Below are positions 31,202-41,860 of a stretch of 64,000 bases of DNA, piece by piece (the first letter of the stretch is position 1; each line of letters starts with the position of its first letter). The stretch is from a methane-oxidizing endosymbiont of Gigantopelta aegis (lineage in GTDB: Bacteria > Pseudomonadota > Gammaproteobacteria > Methylococcales > Methylomonadaceae), in NCBI RefSeq assembly GCF_016097405.1, contig NZ_JAEHGD010000001.1:1423693-1487692 (forward strand), in the 5' to 3' direction. Made by a program: the position numbers and the translations under genes. Below the pieces are notes generated by a model that worked only from the letters and a program-made list of their open reading frames with translations, was not told where the DNA came from and did not search any database.

Positions 31202-31235
31202 CTGGCAGTTGCTATTTTTGATAAACAACTGCCAG
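31202..31235. terminator. Hairpin between hdeD and the CRISPR array
   Basis: A 10-bp perfect inverted repeat, CTGGCAGTTG / CAACTGCCAG, with a 14-nt loop lies just after the hdeD-like stop and 76 bp from the end of the array. No T-run on either strand. It may end transcription from hdeD or from the CRISPR array coming the other way. Confidence 0.45.
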
Positions 31236-31310
31236 GCCTGGGTCTTGTGAGTATTAGGGCATAATATCAGGAGAGTAGTAAACCAATGACTTCGAATGTA
31301 ACGCCCACGA

Positions 31311-31823
31311 TTGCTAAGCTGCCTGTGCGGCAGTGAACATCGCCAGGCCGCTGTCATGTGGCTGGGTGTGTTTCTAAGCTGCCTGTGCGGCAGTGAACTG
31401 AAGCGGGATTTGGCTTAATTCTCGCAAGTTTTCTAAGCTGCCTGTGCGGCAGTGAACTTCTGTATGAAATCGGCAAAAAGATCTGCAAATTTCTAAGCTG
31501 CCTGTGCGGCAGTGAACTCGGAATAATAGCACTGGCATGGTGTACTGATTTTCTAAGCTGCCTGTGCGGCAGTGAACAGGTGGCTGACCAATTTTATCCG
31601 GTTCATTAATTTCTAAGCTGCCTGTGCGGCAGTGAACTAATTACCCGCTTAATAGTGCAGTTGATAACTTTTCTAAGCTGCCTGTGCGGCAGTGAACTAC
31701 TGCTTTTAAAAGGTTTATCAGAACTTAATTTTCTAAGCTGCCTGTGCGGCAGTGAACAGCATGTTGAGCGAGGCTATAACGAATAGCATTTTCTAAGCTG
31801 CCTGTGCGGCAGTGAACGAAATA
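31311..31823 (-). CRISPR. Type I-F CRISPR array, leader-distal segment (9 repeats)
   Basis: Nine 28-bp repeats start at 31311, 31371, 31430, 31490, 31550, 31610, 31670, 31730 and 31790. On the plus strand each begins TTTCTAAGCTGCC and ends CGGCAGTGAAC. The outermost (31311) reads TTGCTAAGC, one mismatch, as usual at the old end of an array. Spacers are 31-32 nt. After the repeat at 31790 the next spacer starts GAAATA and is cut by an IS630 element; its other 26 nt resume at 34619. Confidence 0.97.
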
Positions 31824-32237
31824 TACTCACCGCACATGAAAATTTAGCAAATCATGCACCGATAATTTGAAAATTCTCAGTTAATAGTGAGCGCAAATCA
31901 TCAACATGCTTTTCTGGTTCAAAAAGAAATTCTCGCAGGCTGTTTTGAATTGTTTGAATGTTTCATAATACTGTTTGTATAAAACTTCCTTCTTGAAATA
32001 TCGCCAGTATCGTTCAATCAGGTTGAGATTTGGTGCATAAGGCGGCAAGAAAACCAATTCTATTCTCGAAGTCTCCAGGTACTGGCTAACCACCTTTGAT
32101 CGGTAGTAGCGCTAAATGTCAACCAACCTGTCGCATTTTTTGCAATAATTTACGAAATGAATTTTATTAAGCTGCTTGACATTCTGTTGTGTTGAAATTT
32201 TCCTTATCCGGATTAAGATAAACATGGCCAATGGGCG

Positions 32238-33135
32238 TTAAATTTCGTGTTTGTCGTCCATTCCATCGCTCTGGATTGTCTCTTTTTGCTTGCTCGATGA
32301 CTCGTTTTTTTTTTCGAGTACGGCGCTGTCTAAGCCGTTATGGCGTTGGTTGGGTGTTACAAACTTGAGCGCACTGTGTTGATGTTCATTGTTGAACCAA
32401 CAAACGAAAGCTTCAACCCAGTTCCTGGCTTCGCTTAATGTTTTTAAAAGGGTTTTCTGGAAAGGTATGATGATATTTGACTGTTTTAAATAACGATTCT
32501 GAATAAGGATTATCATTACTGACACGAGGTCTGCTGAACGACGTGGCAATGTCTAAATCGACCAATTTGGCTCTTAATGTTGCGCCTTTCATCGGACTGC
32601 CGTTGTCAGAATGTATCACCAATTGCTTTTTGTCGATGTTTTCCCGGCGAGCGATATCTTCGATCAAATCAGCAGCGTGTGCGCTTGATTCGGCATCATG
32701 AACTTGCCAGCCTACGATTTTCCGACTATAGATGTCCATCACCATGTAGAGGTAAAAATACTGCCCTTTGACGGGGCTTAATAAATACGTAATATCCCAC
32801 GAGTAGATTTGATTGGCCTGTGTGGCTTTGAGTGACTGCGGTTTATTATGCTGACCTGCGGCTCCTTTAGCTCTGTGCTTAAGCTGGTTGTGGGCTTTCA
32901 TGACACGATAAAAGGTTGATTCTGATGCGAGATAGCAGCCCAAATCCAATAACCTCGGAACGATTTGATGCGGCGTTAAAGCGCTGTATTCCGGTTTATT
33001 AATCACGGTGATGATTTCTTGCTTGATGGCCTCGGATAATTGATTGTGCACAGGCGCTGTATTGTGCAGTCGTAGGTCTTCTGAGAGTCCTTCTCCCCGG
33101 TTCCAACGCTGATAGGTTCGAGCTGATATACCCAC
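32238..33135 (-). pseudogene. IS3-type transposase ORFB, copy 2, two frameshifts
   Basis: Up to ENPFK the protein equals copy 1 and includes all of DD(35)E. There an extra A (TTTTAAAAAC against TTTTAAAAC) shifts the frame and ends it at 32413. The C-terminal part TLSEARNWVEAFVC continues in a second frame until VLEK, where a run of ten A's replaces A6GA4 and shifts it again; that frame ends at 32238. Both lesions lie in A-runs, so base errors are possible. Confidence 0.9.
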
Positions 33136-33181
33136 CAGTTCACAGGCTAATTTCTGCCGCGCTCCATTGTCAACGGCTTCA

Positions 33182-33724
33182 TCAATGAGTGCGCTGTAGT
33201 GTTGGCGATCTGAGTAGGCGATTAATCGGCCGCCTTTTCCCCCAGATCGCTTGGCACTTTTTTGATAACACCAGTAAAGCCGCTGTTTCTGATAACGCTT
33301 TCTCTTTGCGGTTTAGCTCCTTATGCAAACGCTTGTTTTCTTGTTTGAGTTTTGTTTGCGCCTGTTTATATACGGATTCTGTTGATTTAGATTCTGACAA
33401 AAATTCCGCTTTCCAGGTATTTAGATGATGTAAGTAGATGCCTTGTTCACGACAATAGGCGCTAGCCTGATCATCGGTGAGATGATGACAATGAACAATG
33501 GCTTCAAAACGTTCTACTGTATTCCAATCTTGAGGGCTTTTTTCTTTTGACATGTTTGACTCTGTTTTTTCGAGTTGATTTTTCTTAGCTAACCGAATCC
33601 ATTTTTGAAGTGTGGAGTAACCCACACCTAAAGTAACTGCAATTTGCTTTAGCGATTGTTCTGGTCTTCTGGATAATGCTTTTTCTACTGATTGTACTTT
33701 AAATTCTTGGCTAAATACGCTCAT
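33182..33724 (-). CDS. IS3-type transposase ORFA, copy 2
   Basis: 180 residues, the same protein as at 10758-11300: helix-turn-helix, second helical unit, coiled coil and the QAIWG ending. ATG 33724 with GGAGACAAAA-like leader (here CAAGAGACAAAA). Intact. Confidence 0.88.
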   Translation of the reverse strand: MSVFSQEFKVQSVEKALSRRPEQSLKQIAVTLGVGYSTLQKWIRLAKKNQLEKTESNMSKEKSPQDWNTVERFEAIVHCHHLTDDQASAYCREQGIYLHHLNTWKAEFLSESKSTESVYKQAQTKLKQENKRLHKELNRKEKALSETAALLVLSKKCQAIWGKRRPINRLLRSPTLQRTH

Positions 33725-34618
33725 TTTTGTCTCTTGATTTAAAATTTCCTAGGCGACAGGTATGTTGACATAGGGGGGTAGCGAGCGTTATCACAAATGA
33801 TGTAAATCGTTCCTGCCTTCGGATAGCGTTCTTCTATCGCCTTGCATAGATCAATGGTCGCTTCACTATTGATCGTGTCATAGAAGCGGCAGACTGTATC
33901 CATCAATTCGATATTGACAGCACCATTTATATTGAGTCGTTGACGCCCAGTATTACTCTGAATTGCAAAGTCAACACCACGCTTGATCCAGCCGCTAGCC
34001 ATCACAGGATTGTGCTGTGGATGAACACCATCCATAAACAGAATCTCGTCGTCAGGCTGCTTATCTTCCTTGAGTTGCTCATATTTTTCAATAAAATCCT
34101 GCTGCGCTTTGGCATTGGCCTTGCCAGGAATCAATTTAGGTTTCTTATAGACGTAACCCAAATGATGCAGCAAAGCGGTTACACCGCGTGTGCTATAGCT
34201 GATATCCCAGCGACGCTTAATATAGGCAGCAACAGATTTAGCGGTTAAGTGAAGGTTTTCCTGAAGATACACATCCAGTTCTTTTGCTTCTGAAACAGAG
34301 AGGAATCCGGTACTGCCTGTATGTTGCGTCTCAAGGAGTTTTTCAAGGCCACCTTTCTGATATTTCCGAAAGTAGGTGCGTATCGTATTGCGATCAATGA
34401 GAAGTGCTTCAGCAACTTTTATTGCTGTCCAGCCTGAACCCAGCAAAATAACGGCTTTGATTCGGTCGGCTGCCCGCTTTTCTCGCTGCTCTGCATGTGC
34501 CTCACGCAGCTTAGATAATTCAGAATCAGGAAGGAGGTAGTTGCTCATGTGGGTATCTTATTTATTTCATGGAGCTATGTCATCTTTTTATGCTAAATTA
34601 TCATTTGCGAGAAGTATA

Positions 34619-37600
34619 GCCTTCGCATAAATAGCGCAGTATTTTTTCTAAGCTGCCTGTGCGGCAGTGAACTCCACCAGAATACTTAAATCGTCCAGGG
34701 TTTTTTTCTAAGCTGCCTGTGCGGCAGTGAACGTTTCAGGATAACCCAGCCTTTTTTTGTCTTATTTCTAAGCTGCCTGTGCGGCAGTGAACACTAAAGG
34801 ATGATGCAAAAGCAAAAGAGATCTTTTCTAAGCTGCCTGTGCGGCAGTGAACATTAAATTATTGATCGGACATCCAGGATCAATTTTCTAAGCTGCCTGT
34901 GCGGCAGTGAACTTTTAAAAGCAACAGCAGCTAGAAGACCTGATTTTCTAAGCTGCCTGTGCGGCAGTGAACCAACTAATCCTCCCTGAATATATTTGAT
35001 TTTCTTTCTAAGCTGCCTGTGCGGCAGTGAACGTTCATCTGATTTTTGAGTGTTTGAAATTGCATTTCTAAGCTGCCTGTGCGGCAGTGAACAAAGCCGG
35101 TGATTTTTCTGCCCATACATTAACTTTCTAAGCTGCCTGTGCGGCAGTGAACAATGAAGTATTAAAAGAGATAGGGGACAACTGTTTCTAAGCTGCCTGT
35201 GCGGCAGTGAACATCATGGGACGTTCAGAATTACGTTCAGTAATTTTCTAAGCTGCCTGTGCGGCAGTGAACATCAAAAAAATATCCTAACGAATATACT
35301 CATGTTTCTAAGCTGCCTGTGCGGCAGTGAACCCTTGCTTACCTTGCTTGCCCGCGGCTGACGGTTTCTAAGCTGCCTGTGCGGCAGTGAACCTAATTCA
35401 TCATAGTGTTTTTTTGCTTTTTTCTTTCTAAGCTGCCTGTGCGGCAGTGAACGATTGTATTGCTTGTAGCCCCCGCGAAATAAGTTTCTAAGCTGCCTGT
35501 GCGGCAGTGAACTTGCACAAAATGAGGGAAATGGATTTGTAGTATTTCTAAGCTGCCTGTGCGGCAGTGAACTTAGGGAGTTATCATGCAAAATTTAAGT
35601 AATATTTCTAAGCTGCCTGTGCGGCAGTGAACATCTGGTGTGATATTTGCATGTATTCCGTAAGTTTCTAAGCTGCCTGTGCGGCAGTGAACAGCCACGC
35701 TGGGCGATGATCAAAACAGTCAACTTTCTAAGCTGCCTGTGCGGCAGTGAACATGTGAAAATCCGCTGGCAAATTCTTACGTGGTTTCTAAGCTGCCTGT
35801 GCGGCAGTGAACCTAACGAAATTTCAATAATGCCTGGTGCTGATTTTCTAAGCTGCCTGTGCGGCAGTGAACTTTTTTCAGATTCAATTGTTACAATTGA
35901 ATCTTTTCTAAGCTGCCTGTGCGGCAGTGAACTATACACACCACCTACAATTGCACAAATCGCTTTTCTAAGCTGCCTGTGCGGCAGTGAACGCAAATTC
36001 TCACATGGGGAAAAGCACGCACAGTTTCTAAGCTGCCTGTGCGGCAGTGAACAATCATTAATTCCAAAATTTAAATATATGACGTTTCTAAGCTGCCTGT
36101 GCGGCAGTGAACATCCCGGGCAATATACCCAGCGTAAATTTGATTTTCTAAGCTGCCTGTGCGGCAGTGAACATTGATTGTCGCGCCAAGTGACATATCG
36201 CCGGTTTCTAAGCTGCCTGTGCGGCAGTGAACTGAAGCAGGGAGTACTAAGTGATATGTCGATCTTTCTAAGCTGCCTGTGCGGCAGTGAACCGTGGATA
36301 TACGATTGTTGATCGCACAGGATTTTTCTAAGCTGCCTGTGCGGCAGTGAACGATACATTTCTTTTTCCGATGATTGTACCCGATTTCTAAGCTGCCTGT
36401 GCGGCAGTGAACTAATGATTGCATCTGCCTGATTTTCCATACCATTTCTAAGCTGCCTGTGCGGCAGTGAACAAATTCAAATTTGAAACATTTGATAAAT
36501 GGTGTTTCTAAGCTGCCTGTGCGGCAGTGAACGTGACAATCCCCATCACGCAAGATATGTTGATTTTCTAAGCTGCCTGTGCGGCAGTGAACCATATGAA
36601 GCGGATTCATTATCATATACTGAATTTCTAAGCTGCCTGTGCGGCAGTGAACGCTTTGCTTGTCTGTAGTCCTTATTCCGCGGGTTTCTAAGCTGCCTGT
36701 GCGGCAGTGAACTTATTTTCACTCTGACCGAACAGGGTGGGTATTTTCTAAGCTGCCTGTGCGGCAGTGAACTTATTATTATCAGATAACGCTGCAACGA
36801 TAATTTTCTAAGCTGCCTGTGCGGCAGTGAACCAGGGAATTGTTGTTGAGGCGGACGCCCTTTTTTTCTAAGCTGCCTGTGCGGCAGTGAACAGCAAAAT
36901 CATTCAAATTATTATTTGACTTTGTTTCTAAGCTGCCTGTGCGGCAGTGAACTTATTATTATCAGATAACGCTGCAACGATAATTTTCTAAGCTGCCTGT
37001 GCGGCAGTGAACTCAAAGGAGGAAATGAGAACAGTATCAGATTGTTTCTAAGCTGCCTGTGCGGCAGTGAACTTGGAGGAAAATCGTATAAGTGGATAAG
37101 TGTTTTTCTAAGCTGCCTGTGCGGCAGTGAACCCTTGCTTGCCCTGGAGCCCACGGCTGACGCATTTCTAAGCTGCCTGTGCGGCAGTGAACAGGCTGCA
37201 ATCACACAATCAGCCCAGGTTTTTTTTCTAAGCTGCCTGTGCGGCAGTGAACCACGCCTGGGGTCTGAAACGCCTATATATCAATTTCTAAGCTGCCTGT
37301 GCGGCAGTGAACCGAATCCCAATGTACCTAATGAAATTATTAGTTTTCTAAGCTGCCTGTGCGGCAGTGAACATGTTCCAAACTCTAAAAATTTAGCATA
37401 TCGATTTCTAAGCTGCCTGTGCGGCAGTGAACGGATATTCTGTTGATGCAGATTATTCAAAAAATTTCTAAGCTGCCTGTGCGGCAGTGAACTCGTTTCT
37501 GATTTCCATACACTTCTTGCTCGATTTCTAAGCTGCCTGTGCGGCAGTGAACACCTTGTGAACTGTTTTGTATTCAATATGGATTTTCTAAGCTGCCTGT

Positions 37601-39114
37601 GCGGCAGTGAACAGGAAAATAAAAAAATGAAAGTACAAGCATACTTTCTAAGCTGCCTGTGCGGCAGTGAACCAGAGTTGATGACGATTAATTTCATTGC
37701 ATACTTTCTAAGCTGCCTGTGCGGCAGTGAACTTTCAACTAACGGAGCACGTGACAGTTTTGGTTTTCTAAGCTGCCTGTGCGGCAGTGAACAAGAAAAA
37801 TATGACCGTCAACAATAACAATACTTTCTAAGCTGCCTGTGCGGCAGTGAACTACCCCACCAGTCGTCTCGATTACAAAAATCGTTTCTAAGCTGCCTGT
37901 GCGGCAGTGAACTATTTCTGAATATGCATCTTCTGGTTTAATGGTTTCTAAGCTGCCTGTGCGGCAGTGAACAGTTTCGTTTTTTAATTGTTCAAATAAC
38001 TCTTTTTCTAAGCTGCCTGTGCGGCAGTGAACATTTATTTATGTCGGGTGCGGCATTGTTAGACTTTCTAAGCTGCCTGTGCGGCAGTGAACGCGGGCTG
38101 GCGGGTGAATTATTTAATGCAAATTTTCTAAGCTGCCTGTGCGGCAGTGAACATCTTGCAAACAATGTAAAAATTACAATTTCTTTTCTAAGCTGCCTGT
38201 GCGGCAGTGAACGTTGCAACAACATTCCCTTTCGATTGTGTTGCGTTTCTAAGCTGCCTGTGCGGCAGTGAACAAATAAAACGTGGAATAATCAATATTC
38301 CTCCTGTTTCTAAGCTGCCTGTGCGGCAGTGAACTAACTTCTGTGATTTGTGCTTCAGTATTTGCATTTCTAAGCTGCCTGTGCGGCAGTGAACTGATGT
38401 TAGTTGAGCAATTGATTAAAACTCCCTTTCTAAGCTGCCTGTGCGGCAGTGAACAAATACTGGTCTCTTTTTGTTGCCAACCTTTTTTTCTAAGCTGCCT
38501 GTGCGGCAGTGAACTTTGTTTATATTCACTTTGATCCATCTGTAACTTTCTAAGCTGCCTGTGCGGCAGTGAACCACAGTTAAATCCTGTCACGCTCAAT
38601 AATTCTTTTCTAAGCTGCCTGTGCGGCAGTGAACTTAATGTGCCTGACTTTTTAAAACAATGATCTTTTCTAAGCTGCCTGTGCGGCAGTGAACTTGCAA
38701 CAACGTGTTCGATTCGACCGTAAAAATTTCTAAGCTGCCTGTGCGGCAGTGAACTAATTGTGGCAGCAATTGCCGCGCTCACTGCATTTCTAAGCTGCCT
38801 GTGCGGCAGTGAACCTCTCAAGTCGAACGTCGATTTTTTGATTTATTTTCTAAGCTGCCTGTGCGGCAGTGAACCTGCATCCAATAAATGCTTGCAGATC
38901 TGCAACTTTCTAAGCTGCCTGTGCGGCAGTGAACCTGATGCTGATATTTATTTAATCAATTACGAATTTCTAAGCTGCCTGTGCGGCAGTGAACTATCAA
39001 TATCGTACGTCAATCTAAATTGTGAATTTCTAAGCTGCCTGTGCGGCAGTGAACGACCCCGGGCAATATACCCAGCGTAAATTTGATTTCTAAGCTGCCT
39101 GTGCGGCAGTGAAC
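34619..39114 (-). CRISPR. Type I-F CRISPR array, leader-proximal segment (75 repeats)
   Basis: Seventy-five 28-bp repeats, the first at 34645 and the last at 39087-39114, on a 60-bp period with two 33-nt spacers near 38213-38306. On the minus strand, the transcribed one, the repeat begins GTTCACTGCCG and ends GGCAGCTTAGAAA; CTGCC/GGCAG form the 5-bp hairpin cut by Cas6f. With the nine repeats beyond the IS the array had 84 repeats and 83 spacers. The leader and newest spacers are at the right end. Repeats here are uniform, which fits an actively maintained array. Confidence 0.98.
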
Positions 39115-39326
39115 TGTAGTATAAACCACAAAAAAGTAGTTACAACAAAAACTTAGGGTTATTTTTTGACTTTTACCCATTTTTTTAGCCTTGTTGTAAC
39201 TTATTGTTTTTTCTATTTTGTTAAAGAGCCATGAAAACTTTGGTCATGCTATCAATCATTTTTGTGTTTTCAAAAAGTACTTGAGCATATGAAACATTCA
39301 GTTTTGCTTGACCACTACAACATGGG
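39115..39326 (-). promoter_or_regulatory. CRISPR leader with array promoter
   Basis: AT-rich, no gene. On the minus strand TTGTAA (39140-39145) and TATACT (39118-39123), 16 bp apart, make a good promoter whose start point would fall at the first repeat. An 11-bp inverted repeat, AGTTACAACAA (39138-39148) / TTGTTGTAACT (39191-39201), overlaps the -35. TATCAATCATTTT (39250-39262) matches the IHF consensus WATCAANNNNTTR at all but the last base; IHF is known to help spacer capture in several type I systems. cas6f ends at the far side. Confidence 0.75.
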
Positions 39327-39881
39327 TCATAAAAACCATGGAACGGTCGCGGTTTTGCTTAAACCAAATTGATCAAACTTCCCTTCTACAGAATTATCAA
39401 GCAAATCAGAAAAGATAAGATAACGTCGATACTTTTTACCCGTTGATGCGCTTTCCAATTCCATATAGGGGTTATCTAGTCCTTTCTGAAACATTTTGGC
39501 TTTGTATTGTTTTTGCTCTTTTTCAGTAATTGTTCCACGAGCTAATAAACGACGATACTTAGCGGGCGACATGGTGGTTTGAATACGGGAAATTACGCGA
39601 AAAGTGGTATTTTCCGGAACGAGTTTTATTTCTGCAATGTTACAGTACCCAACTAATCCACCTAACCATTGCATTTTCTGTAATTCCGTTAATCTTTCAG
39701 CATTGCTATGAATACGCAGCAATCGCCCCAGCTTGATTTTGTATTCAGGGAAACTCACACCTATATCTTCAGCGTCCAATGTACACAAGGCTTTGTGAAA
39801 TTTTGTATAAACCTTGTTCAGCAACACATTTTCCCGCATTTCAGCATCAGGCAGTATACGAATGTCAATATAATGATCCAT
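39327..39881 (-). CDS. cas6f: Cas6f/Csy4 CRISPR RNA endoribonuclease
   Basis: 184 residues, the usual length. Cas6f cuts the repeat RNA at the base of its hairpin and stays bound to the crRNA 3' end. The N terminus (DHYIDIRILPD) is the first ferredoxin-like strand. His29 (in VYTKFHKAL) is at the position of the catalytic His in Pseudomonas Csy4. The arginine-rich segment SPAKYRRLLARG fits the RNA-binding helix, and GLSKTATVPWFL is the family's C-terminal end. Last gene of the cas operon, 11 bp after cas5fv, next to the leader. Confidence 0.93.
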   Translation of the reverse strand: MDHYIDIRILPDAEMRENVLLNKVYTKFHKALCTLDAEDIGVSFPEYKIKLGRLLRIHSNAERLTELQKMQWLGGLVGYCNIAEIKLVPENTTFRVISRIQTTMSPAKYRRLLARGTITEKEQKQYKAKMFQKGLDNPYMELESASTGKKYRRYLIFSDLLDNSVEGKFDQFGLSKTATVPWFL

Positions 39882-39892
39882 TGTTATAGTCC

Positions 39893-40900
39893 TTATAATC
39901 TGATTCTGGAAACATAGGCCAAGCCTTTTTTCCCCAGATAAAAGCTGGATACGCCAGCGTTATCAATCAAAGTTTTCAGCTCTTTGGCTTTTTCCTGTTC
40001 TATATCTAGGCTGATTTCCAGTTGGCCGCTGGCTTTGGTCAATAGTGAAACCACTTCACCTTCTCCCTTTATTCGTTCCTTTCGCATATAAGGGTTCCCC
40101 CAGACTCTTTTCTTTTTCCCCGTAGTGTACCGATCCATAAAATCCTTTTTAGTAAAACCTCTTTTCGATATGCCACTAATTCCTCCACTTTTCGTTTTGG
40201 CTGAACTCATATCAAATTGCTTTTCCAGTCGACTCATTTGAAGATACAATCCGGAGCAATAAAACATGATCGGCTTCACTCTTTCTTTGCTATCTAAATA
40301 TTGCGCATCGGGATAGTGTGTATTCAATACCTTTCTGGCTTCATTCACCTTTCCTTCATCTACGACCGGTTTTTCTTTATTCAATAATTCAAGCCGAGAA
40401 ATAATTGCCAACGGGTCTGTCTGAATAGACTTATTTATTGGTACATCGTTAATAATAAATTCACAAAGTTCATCAAAATCCAGAGCTAACACACCCCAAA
40501 ATGACTGTGAATAATCGGAAGTGAAAACGGGATCGTTCACTTTGATTGCACCAGTAAAAGAATTTTGATCGGTACTCCCAGTCATATTACGAATGTAAAC
40601 GACTTCATTGTTTTTTATTTTCGGTTTGTCTTGAAAAGAAATTTTCTCTTCCAACGCTTTGAAAAAGTAGTTTTCTGAACGTCTGGATTGATAAAGCTTG
40701 CGTTGATCACCAATCAAGCGATTCAGAACACCCATGACGGTATCTATCGTTACATCACGCTTGATAAAATTTTCTGCTTTATCGAGCTTTTGTCCTGATC
40801 CTATAAACCCTCGCCCTTTTTTGGGCATATCTTCGTTATTGCTTCCATCCAGAAAGGAATTGCGCCAACTTGCTTCATAATCAATAATGATCTGCATCAA
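39893..40900 (-). CDS. cas5fv: Cas5fv, type I-F2 Cascade subunit
   Basis: 335 residues starting [19 protein letters not shown], a RAMP-like first strand. In the I-F2 (I-Fv) systems known from Shewanella putrefaciens, Cas5fv caps the crRNA 5' end and its extra helical domain replaces the missing large subunit in PAM reading. This protein is in the expected place, is long enough for that inserted domain, and ends with a glycine-containing strand ([14 protein letters not shown]). I separate it from cas7fv by gene order and these features; the two names could be swapped. 11 bp downstream of cas7fv. Confidence 0.75.
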   Translation of the reverse strand: MMQIIIDYEASWRNSFLDGSNNEDMPKKGRGFIGSGQKLDKAENFIKRDVTIDTVMGVLNRLIGDQRKLYQSRRSENYFFKALEEKISFQDKPKIKNNEVVYIRNMTGSTDQNSFTGAIKVNDPVFTSDYSQSFWGVLALDFDELCEFIINDVPINKSIQTDPLAIISRLELLNKEKPVVDEGKVNEARKVLNTHYPDAQYLDSKERVKPIMFYCSGLYLQMSRLEKQFDMSSAKTKSGGISGISKRGFTKKDFMDRYTTGKKKRVWGNPYMRKERIKGEGEVVSLLTKASGQLEISLDIEQEKAKELKTLIDNAGVSSFYLGKKGLAYVSRIRL

Positions 40901-40911
40901 AGACCTCCCAT

Positions 40912-41856
40912 TTATTTTTCATAGAAGTAACAAGCATATTCCGATTCTGGCTTTTCAGAAATACAACTTTCATCCCGCTTGATCCGCATCATTTTGTTGC
41001 TATCGTTGTAGTCCACCAGTATTTCATCCACATACATATAGGATTTGGCCTGACGAATAGATAGCTCAGCAATACGCGACAAGGTATGCTCCACTAATGC
41101 CTGTATCGCATCATTGTTAAGCAGAATTCCCTGCTCACCTTCTTCAAAAATAGTGCCTTTGCGGACATAGTTTGGATGAAAGGTGGCAACTGGATTTAAT
41201 TTCGGATTTAACGATTGAATAAAATCCTGCACGGCCCCTGCAACTTGTTCGCCTTCTCCTTCCTTGATGACCATCGCCGCCCGGTCAAACTTTTTGTCTA
41301 ATGAAATAAACTGTAATTGCTCAATACTAATTGAACCGTAGGATAAGTATTCAGTATCGCCAAATGTGGTTTTGGAAAAGAAAGAAGAACTATCCCGTTC
41401 ACCGGCCTGGCCAAATTGTTCAAAATTTCCATTACCCAGTTGATCAACAAAATCCTCAAATAAAAGAGGACTCGTGCGCTTACACTGGCTGGATGGTACA
41501 ACATAACCACGAATTAAACCTGTGACCGATGCAAGAACATTTTTTAGATTTTTTTCTGCTGCATAGTGCAAATCAAAGGCTTGTTCCCGGAAAAGATGAT
41601 GGCGAATGCAGTTTTGACTGATATACAAAGGCGTTTCCTTAAAATCAATATCGGTTGGCTCCTTTCTGTATTTGTAACCCGTATCCTTTACCTTGCCTGA
41701 CAGGTTGGTATAGCCTCTTAGCTTGGGTAATGTATGATTATCAGCCGTCGTGCCATTTTCCTGGGCTAGATTGGTTGGCCCATTCCAATTCACCACCCCA
41801 TGCCCCAGGGCTTTGACTTTAAAATCCACGCTTTTGATTCCGGTGATTTTTTCCAT
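40912..41856 (-). CDS. cas7fv: Cas7fv, type I-F2 Cascade backbone subunit
   Basis: 314 residues from ATG 41856, four bases after the cas2-3 stop, with GAGGAT upstream; the longer frame to 41937 would overlap cas2-3 and is not needed. Starts [20 protein letters not shown]; further blocks [28 protein letters not shown] and [22 protein letters not shown] look like a Cas7 RAMP fold. In I-F2, several Cas7fv copies coat the spacer RNA without a small subunit. Operon position supports the call. Confidence 0.75.
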   Translation of the reverse strand: MEKITGIKSVDFKVKALGHGVVNWNGPTNLAQENGTTADNHTLPKLRGYTNLSGKVKDTGYKYRKEPTDIDFKETPLYISQNCIRHHLFREQAFDLHYAAEKNLKNVLASVTGLIRGYVVPSSQCKRTSPLLFEDFVDQLGNGNFEQFGQAGERDSSSFFSKTTFGDTEYLSYGSISIEQLQFISLDKKFDRAAMVIKEGEGEQVAGAVQDFIQSLNPKLNPVATFHPNYVRKGTIFEEGEQGILLNNDAIQALVEHTLSRIAELSIRQAKSYMYVDEILVDYNDSNKMMRIKRDESCISEKPESEYACYFYEK

Positions 41857-41860
41857 AGTT

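Larger units (their letters stand above)
32110..33777 (-). mobile_element. IS3-type insertion sequence, copy 2, 1668 bp
   Basis: Same tips as copy 1 (10705-12372), here in reverse; target duplication GTAG on the plus strand (32106-32109 and 33778-33781; CTAC in the IS630 reading direction). Same length as copy 1, since an extra A in one homopolymer is balanced by a lost base in another. ORFB is broken by these two changes, so this copy depends on others. Confidence 0.93.
31881..34548 (-). pseudogene. IS630-family transposase, split by an IS3-type element
   Basis: ATG 34548 opens a frame with an N-terminal helix-turn-helix (GWTAIKVAEALLIDRNTIRTYF), a second winged-helix part (YSTRGVTALLHHLGY), and the DDE start ILFMDGVHPQHNP. 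It is cut in the second-Asp block IICDNARY. Excising the inner IS and CTAC joins this to YRSKVVSQYLETSRIELVFLP and the Glu block PNLNLIERYWRYFKKE, ending at 31881. All three DDE residues are thus present in the ancestor. Confidence 0.92.
31824..34616 (-). mobile_element. IS630-family element inserted in a CRISPR spacer, itself interrupted
   Basis: Ends are TACTCACCGCACATGA and, inverted, TACTTCTCGCAAATGA; both continue with AATTTAGCA. TA is duplicated at 31822-31823 and 34617-34618. Taking out the element and one TA leaves a spacer of exactly 32 nt (6 + 26), the standard I-F length, which confirms the boundaries. Without the inner IS (32110-33777 and its 4-bp duplication) it is 1121 bp, normal for IS630. 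It is split by the IS3-type copy 2, so it can no longer move by its own transposase. Confidence 0.93.

Noticed and set aside
34854-39080. Many open frames through the array with repeating SLPHRQLRN or FLSCLCGSE units
   Set aside because: These are translations of the CRISPR repeats, open only because the 60-bp period is a multiple of three.
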